26,959 bases of DNA, taken from positions 1 to 26,959 of the forward strand of contig DATESZ010000176.1 of assembly GCA_035283845.1 (NCBI GenBank), in the 5' to 3' direction. Each line of letters opens with the position of its first letter. The stretch's first letter is position 1. The notes under the pieces were generated by a model that was given only the letters and a program-made list of their open reading frames with translations, was not told the DNA's origin and ran no database searches. Origin of the DNA: DATESZ01 sp035283845 (GTDB taxonomy: Bacteria; Desulfobacterota; Syntrophia; Syntrophales; JACQWR01). Shown in pieces: positions 22,950 to 26,959 of this stretch. The position numbers and the translations under genes are program-made.

Positions 22950-23687
22950 ATGGCTATGATGACACGAATGATCAAAAAACCTGAGGACGTTTTTGCGGAA
23001 ATAACGGAAGACTTGCGTAACCTTTTTAGTTCCGATCTGTTATCCATAATTCTCTACGGAAGCGGCGCCGGCAGCCGTTATATGCCGGGGGCTTCGGACC
23101 TTAATTTCCTGATCGTGCTTACGGAAGGCGGGCTTGATGATTTAGAACGAAGCGTTTCTATTGTAAGACACTGGCGAAAAAGGAAAGTGAAATTTCTTTT
23201 TATGACAAGTTCCTACATCAAATCATCCATTGATTCCTACCCGGTGGAATTTCTCAATATGAAACTGGAGCACATCATGGTTTTCGGCGCTGATGTGCTG
23301 GAAGATTTAAAGTTTGAACCCCGTCATATAAGATTGCAGGTGGAAAGGGAGCTCAAGGGAAAGAAATTGCATCTGCGGCACGGATTTTTGGACAGGGGAG
23401 GTCAGGAGAAAGGTCTTCGTGAGCTTATAGGGCTTTCTCTCGGCGCTTTTATCCCTTTATTTAAGGCAGTGCTATTCCTTAAGGGTTATGAAATACCGGA
23501 GGGCCGCCGGGAGGTCGTAAAAGCCCTTTCCCTGGCCTGGCCCATCAACCATGATATTTTTTTAAAGTGCATAGATATCAAGGAGGGCGCGGGCAAATAT
23601 CCCGCCGGCGCCATTAAACCCCTTTTTAAATCTTATCAGGAAGAGATAGCAAAGCTTAGTGAGTTTGTGGATGGTATGGAGGTATAA
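22950..23687 (+). CDS. Nucleotidyltransferase-fold protein with altered active site
   Basis: 245 residues. LYGSGAGSRYMPGASDLNFLIV (~35-56) is the pol-beta/MNT signature GSxxxG...SDxD, with G37-S38 and D50 present but Asn52 in place of the second metal-binding Asp. The rest (~60-245) is mostly helical, with no second recognisable domain. It could be an inactive or altered nucleotidyltransferase. ATG 22950 is preferred over an upstream ATG at 22884, because GAGAGG lies just before it and the longer form would overlap the ygcG tail and start with Gly/Ala-rich shadow sequence. It lies between ygcG and lemA, 10 nt after the former, so it is probably in the same operon. Confidence 0.7.
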   Translation: MAMMTRMIKKPEDVFAEITEDLRNLFSSDLLSIILYGSGAGSRYMPGASDLNFLIVLTEGGLDDLERSVSIVRHWRKRKVKFLFMTSSYIKSSIDSYPVEFLNMKLEHIMVFGADVLEDLKFEPRHIRLQVERELKGKKLHLRHGFLDRGGQEKGLRELIGLSLGAFIPLFKAVLFLKGYEIPEGRREVVKALSLAWPINHDIFLKCIDIKEGAGKYPAGAIKPLFKSYQEEIAKLSEFVDGMEV

Positions 23688-23722
23688 TTTAACTTGAATA
23701 CAAAAAACATAAGGAGGCAGGG

Positions 23723-24298
23723 ATGTCCAACGTAAAGAGAAATCTCATCATCGTCGGAGTTGTAATAGTTATCGTCATTTTTTCGCTTTATTCATTGTTT
23801 AAAGGAAGTTACAACAAATTCGTTTCCCTCGATGAAGGGGTAAAAAGCTCCTGGGCGCAGGTGGAAAACCAGTTGCAGAGACGTTTTGACCTTATTCCCA
23901 ATCTCGTGGAGACGGTAAAGGGCTATGCCAAGCAGGAGAAAGATGTCCTTGTGGAGGTCACAAACGCCAGGGCCAAGGTTGGCGGAGCCGGAAGCGTACC
24001 CGATAAGATTGCCGCCAACAATCAATTGTCCGGCGCCCTGAGCAGATTGCTCATTGTCGTGGAGCGTTACCCCGATTTGAAATCAAATCAGAATTTCATG
24101 CGCCTCCAGGATGAACTTGCCGGCACGGAAAACAGGGTTGCCGTGGAAAGGAGACGGTATAACGAAGTCGTCCAGACTTATAATGTGGCGATAAGATCCT
24201 TTCCCGGAAATATAGTGGCCGGTATCTTTGGCTTTACGAAGGCGACCTTTTTTGAAGCGCCTGCCACGGCGAAGGCCGCTCCCCAGGTGAAGTTTTGA
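23723..24298 (+). CDS. lemA: LemA family protein
   Basis: 191 residues. It has an N-terminal membrane anchor (~7-27) and the LemA core: NKFVSLDEGVKSSWAQVENQLQRRFDLIPNLVETVKGYAKQE, then YPDLKSNQNFMRLQDELAGTENR, RRRYNEVVQTYN and the usual ending APQVKF. LemA proteins form helical bundles at the membrane; their function is unsettled, and pairing with YgcG/TPM proteins is common. A strong ribosome site (AAGGAGG, 23711-23717) lies five bases before ATG. The gene ends 7 nt before the convergent TumE-like gene. Length and motifs are fully typical. Confidence 0.95.
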   Translation: MSNVKRNLIIVGVVIVIVIFSLYSLFKGSYNKFVSLDEGVKSSWAQVENQLQRRFDLIPNLVETVKGYAKQEKDVLVEVTNARAKVGGAGSVPDKIAANNQLSGALSRLLIVVERYPDLKSNQNFMRLQDELAGTENRVAVERRRYNEVVQTYNVAIRSFPGNIVAGIFGFTKATFFEAPATAKAAPQVKF

Positions 24299-24305
24299 TT
24301 GACAA

Positions 24306-24665
24306 TTAAGGGGATGATTCGGATGGGGAGACATTTCGGAGGGATGACGTGTGTTTATGATGGGGAATGGTTGGCAGGTTCTTCCAATGTTCCGCGTTAT
24401 CCCAACGGATAATGAGATTGCCGTCCGAATCTTCCCAATGGTAAGAATACTTTCTGGACTGATCACGGAAGCGATATTCCTTGACATGAAGTTTGCTTCG
24501 ATCTTCAAGATCGAAATTCTCTTCCTTGGTTTTCGTTTGGTGAGCGAGGTCTTCGTAAGTTCCCCCATGCTTTTTTTCAAGGATTTTGATTTCAGAATCA
24601 TAGCGACTGATTCGGGAAGAAAGCATCAAGATCAATTGTTCCTTGATCAGTTTGTATATCAACAT
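24306..24665 (-). CDS. TumE-like toxin (DUF6516-type), no antitoxin visible
   Basis: 119 residues from ATG 24665. The C-terminal half carries the family pattern: KLHVKEYRF, RKYSYHWEDSDGNLIIRWDN and LPTIPHHKH. I recognise this from TumE-family toxins of toxin-antitoxin modules (memory, not a search). The protein stops soon after the HHKH block (PSESSP), about ten residues earlier than usual relatives, which often end in a short helix, so slight 3' truncation is possible. A TTG at 24689 is an alternative start. It is overlapped by the stop of an 18-codon frame (24686-24742) that has GAGGA upstream. No Xre-type antitoxin gene is recognisable on either side. Base composition is lower in GC than the gsp genes, fitting acquired DNA. 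Confidence 0.6.
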   Translation of the reverse strand: MLIYKLIKEQLILMLSSRISRYDSEIKILEKKHGGTYEDLAHQTKTKEENFDLEDRSKLHVKEYRFRDQSRKYSYHWEDSDGNLIIRWDNAEHWKNLPTIPHHKHTSSLRNVSPSESSP

Positions 24666-24780
24666 TTTTCTGCCACAAGATGTTGTCAATTTCGATAGTG
24701 TTCTATGTTATGTAAGCGCATCACTCTTTGCATCTCAAACATGGATAGTTCCTCGTAATTCGAAATCAAAGTACATGCAT

Positions 24781-25887
24781 TTATCCGAGTGGCACTTCCA
24801 CCGGCCGTGAGCGCTGCATCAATAGCCAGTCGCCGTTTTCCGTTATGGCTTGTTGGCCGGTTTCAATGATAACACGTCTCGCCGTGTATAGATCTCCAGC
24901 TTTCGCCTTTTCCAGCAGTTCCTTGGCTTGTGCAAAGATGATCTTCATGCGCTGAAACTGCTTTATCTCATCCTTGGTACCCCGTTTTTCGAGGAAAGTC
25001 GCCCAGGCGGCCGTGGCTGCCAGAAAGAAATCAAAACAAATTTCGAGGATGTTGTATATCTTCCATTCCTTCACGTCTTCCATGCTAAGGATATCAATGT
25101 TGTCCGGATTCTTAATGATGGCTATGACTTTTAGGACAAAAAAGCTGGCGATTGTGAGCCCCCAACCTGTGAGCAAAAGCCGGCTGTACTTTGAGTTGGC
25201 TTTAATAGTTGCCTTACGCTTGCTGATGCCATTTGCAAAGTAACTTGCCTGGCCATCAATCCAATGCTTCTTGACGAAACCTACATTCTCAGCAGTGCAC
25301 ACAGGTGAGAGCCCTTTCATTATCTCCAGATTAACCTTCATGCTGGCCACCTTGATGGCGTGCTGAATCCAGCCGATCTCCCCCTGGTATTTACTCGAGT
25401 AAGTCTCATATACGTTTTCTTTCAACCCAAGGTATTTCCAGTAAAATTGTGCCCTCAACCCTTCGGCAAGCGTTCGGTAGTCGTAATACTGGCTCTCAAC
25501 CTCTTCCTTTTCGGATTTTTTCTTCATCATGAACGTCACGGCCAGTAATAATACGAATAGTAGAAGTGAATAGGTCGTGGTCCAGATGGCACTGTAGACG
25601 CTCCATATCATGAATGCGCTGAAGGCCATAATGATAACCGTCCGGAGCTCCTTGACGGTCTGTAATTGCTGCTTTCCCGCAAGGCACTCTACCGCGGCGT
25701 AATAATTAAGCACACTCTTCGTACCGGCGGAGAGGGACTGCTCAAATTTATCAACGTCTTTCTCTTTTAGGCCGTCAAAGTAAAAGAGGTACTCCCTATA
25801 TTTTCTGGCAATAAGAATATCTCTGAGGCCGCTATAGTTAATATCTTTATTATACTCATCTTCTACAGTTGCTAAAAAATAGGTCTG
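24781..25887 (-). pseudogene. 5'-truncated four-TM membrane protein, SLOG/SLATT-type effector region
   Basis: The open frame runs from just after TAG 25888-25890 to TAA 24781. The stretch 25887-25714 is clearly coding-like (KYREYLFYFDGLKEKDVDKF) but has no ATG, GTG or TTG; the first usable start is GTG 25713. The rest has two membrane helices (~15-35 and ~48-62 from GTG), a soluble YRTLAEGLRAQFYW...EIGWIQHAIK region, two more helices (~180-202 and ~232-250) and the ending ENGDWLLMQRSRPVEVPLG. From memory this resembles the C-terminal half of large bacterial proteins with an N-terminal SLOG/LSDAT-like sensor, considered candidate defence effectors. The missing N-terminus fits insertion of the adjacent IS. 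The family name is tentative; a smaller intact protein from GTG 25713 is the alternative. Confidence 0.55.
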
Positions 25888-25903
25888 CTATTTCAGATAG
25901 ATG

Positions 25904-25929
25904 GGTGCCTTGAAAAAGTTCTTGGCACC
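25904..25929. repeat. Hairpin at the probable IS end
   Basis: GGTGCC (25904-25909) pairs perfectly with GGCACC (25924-25929). Inside, GAA/TTC can pair around an AAAG loop. It lies 31 nt downstream of the transposase stop and close to the inferred insertion boundary. It may be part of the terminal structure or a transcription stop for the transposase. There is no T-run on the - strand side, which weakens the terminator reading. Confidence 0.4.
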
Positions 25930-25959
25930 ACAGATTGCTCTTTGACAGCATGTTTTGCG

Positions 25960-26959
25960 TCATGCCACCTCCCGGATCGTAGACGGGATGGCCACGCCTA
26001 CCGCCTGGAAGACTTTCCCGCAGGTGCCGAGACATTCACTCCTTATGGCGAGCGTCTTGCCCCTGTCTTCAATCGTAATCTCCTGCAGGGCCTTGAGGTC
26101 TTGCTTGATGTCGGCCCACTCAAAACAGTGACCGGCCTTCTCCAACCTGCGATCCAATTCCTTCCGGATGACCAGGGCCAGGAAGCTGCAAAAAACGTGA
26201 CCCCGGATGGTTTCATCCAGCTTATGGAAGATGGGCCGAGTATCCAGAACCGACTTCATGTCTCGGAAGACCTGCTCCACCTGCCAAAGCTCCTTGTACT
26301 TGAGGGCCACCTGCTCTGCCGTCAACGTGGTGTTCGTCTTGAGGACCCACTTCCCGTCGTACCGCGCCTCTTCCTCTATCTTGTCCTGATTGACGACAAC
26401 GGTTTCCCGATCCAGCTTCAGGTATTTCCTGTAGCCCTTGTTCCCCACGAGAGATTTCGGGTTGGTCTTGAGCTTTTCCTGGAGGGAATCGATGATCGCC
26501 TGCCGATCTGCCGCATCCTTTCGGGCCTGCTTTTCATTCAGACAGACGATGTAGCGGCGGCCAGCCACCATCACCTCCTTGACCTTCAGAGGGGAAGGAC
26601 CTTTTGCGGATACGCCCTCTGTATGAACCTCCCGATAACGGCCGGCGCGGGAGAGAACATCCTCCTTCACCTCTTTGCTCCTTCTCATACGGGCGCCCAG
26701 GATGTAAGAGATATTCTCCTCTTCCAGGTAAGCCATCGTCTCGGCGCTGATCATCCCCCGATCCGAAACGACGCAGATCCGTCCTATCGCAAACCGGCTC
26801 CGCAGCCGCTTAATCACCGGAACGAGCGTCGTCACATCCGTCGTATTCCCGGGCCACATCTCACTGCAGACCGGCTGACCGTGATCGTCCAGGATGACTC
26901 CCACCACCATCTGATTGAGATCGGGGCGATGATCCTTGGTGTGGCCCAACTCGCCGATG
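25960..26959 (-). CDS. IS1634-like DDE transposase, N-terminus beyond the window
   Basis: The frame is open from the window edge and stops at TGA 25960, giving about 333 residues of the C-terminal part. It contains GELGHTKDHRPDLNQMVVGV, a second catalytic Asp in CVVSDRGMIS, EEEARYDGKWVLKTN, and the C-terminal Glu in ELWQVEQVFRDMKSVLDTRPIFH. This is the IS1634/IS4-superfamily pattern. The first catalytic Asp should lie further upstream, outside the window. The frame has no internal stops, so the element may be intact. It reads toward the truncated membrane-protein gene in the same orientation. Confidence 0.82.
   Translation of the reverse strand, partial: IGELGHTKDHRPDLNQMVVGVILDDHGQPVCSEMWPGNTTDVTTLVPVIKRLRSRFAIGRICVVSDRGMISAETMAYLEEENISYILGARMRRSKEVKEDVLSRAGRYREVHTEGVSAKGPSPLKVKEVMVAGRRYIVCLNEKQARKDAADRQAIIDSLQEKLKTNPKSLVGNKGYRKYLKLDRETVVVNQDKIEEEARYDGKWVLKTNTTLTAEQVALKYKELWQVEQVFRDMKSVLDTRPIFHKLDETIRGHVFCSFLALVIRKELDRRLEKAGHCFEWADIKQDLKALQEITIEDRGKTLAIRSECLGTCGKVFQAVGVAIPSTIREVA

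Larger units (their letters stand above)
25901..26959 (-). mobile_element. Insertion sequence, IS1634-like, partial (runs off the window)
   Basis: It comprises the transposase frame plus about 55 nt after its stop. The inner boundary is placed near 25901, where coding-like sequence of the truncated neighbour ends (stop at 25888) and the hairpin begins. The other end is outside the window, so terminal repeats and target duplication cannot be checked. GC content is visibly higher than in the neighbouring truncated gene, supporting separate origin. Confidence 0.6.

Noticed and set aside
24083..24601. 172-residue frame on the - strand
   Set aside because: It is antisense to the 3' part of lemA and out of frame with the TumE-like gene, whose frame carries clear family motifs. 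Its residues show no pattern of a real protein.

Overview
The window reads as a chromosome segment of an anaerobic Gram-negative bacterium, most likely a member of Desulfobacterota near Syntrophales (Syntrophus/Smithella-like). This rests on gene content and protein style (UbiD beside a tripartite tricarboxylate transporter, many c-di-GMP/HDOD proteins, a Gsp operon with ExeA/ExeB-type genes, CTCGTAAAAAGTC-type repeats). No marker gene is present, so the taxonomy is inference.

Layout. (1) 1-2256, + strand: end of tctA, tctB and a UbiD decarboxylase, probably one operon for uptake and decarboxylation of an organic, perhaps aromatic, acid. (2) 2293-6847, + strand: signalling block. A REC-PAS-GGDEF-EAL protein preceded by an 11-codon leader ORF is followed by a repeat-rich spacer. 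Then comes a three-gene unit (HD-GYP-N-like small protein, HDOD protein, REC-GGDDF protein) with a near-consensus promoter placed so that its mRNA should be leaderless. (3) 6831-about 9460, - strand: one long ORF fusing a geranylgeranyl-reductase-like flavoprotein to a type II NADH dehydrogenase. Its flavin-binding N-terminus lies upstream of every ordinary start codon. (4) 9487-9627: MITE-like element with 13-bp perfect inverted ends and nested G-rich hairpins. (5) 9735-22085, + strand: type II secretion operon behind a good sigma70-like promoter, in the order gspI-J-K-L-M-N-C-A-B(TPR)-D-E, then a Crp/Fnr regulator. Relative to the classical order it is circularly permuted, and F, G and H are missing exactly at the break. 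(6) 22121-24298, + strand: YgcG/TPM-domain protein, a degenerate nucleotidyltransferase and LemA. (7) 24299-26959, - strand, accessory DNA: a TumE-like toxin gene without a visible antitoxin, a 5'-truncated four-TM protein resembling the effector half of SLOG/SLATT-type defence proteins, and an IS1634-like transposase running off the window.

How the genes work together. The Gsp genes encode the inner-membrane platform (L, M, C), minor pseudopilins (I, J, K), secretin (D), its peptidoglycan/assembly factors (A, B), GspN and the ATPase (E). GspF, GspG, GspH and the prepilin peptidase must be elsewhere for the machine to work. The most unusual items are the reductase-NDH-2 fusion with its start anomaly, the permuted secretion operon with C12 and G9 tracts in gspD and gspC, the predicted leaderless HDOD operon, and the transposon-beheaded membrane protein beside an orphan toxin. 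No tRNA, rRNA or CRISPR array was seen. All family names come from reading the sequence and memory of the families; no database search was run.
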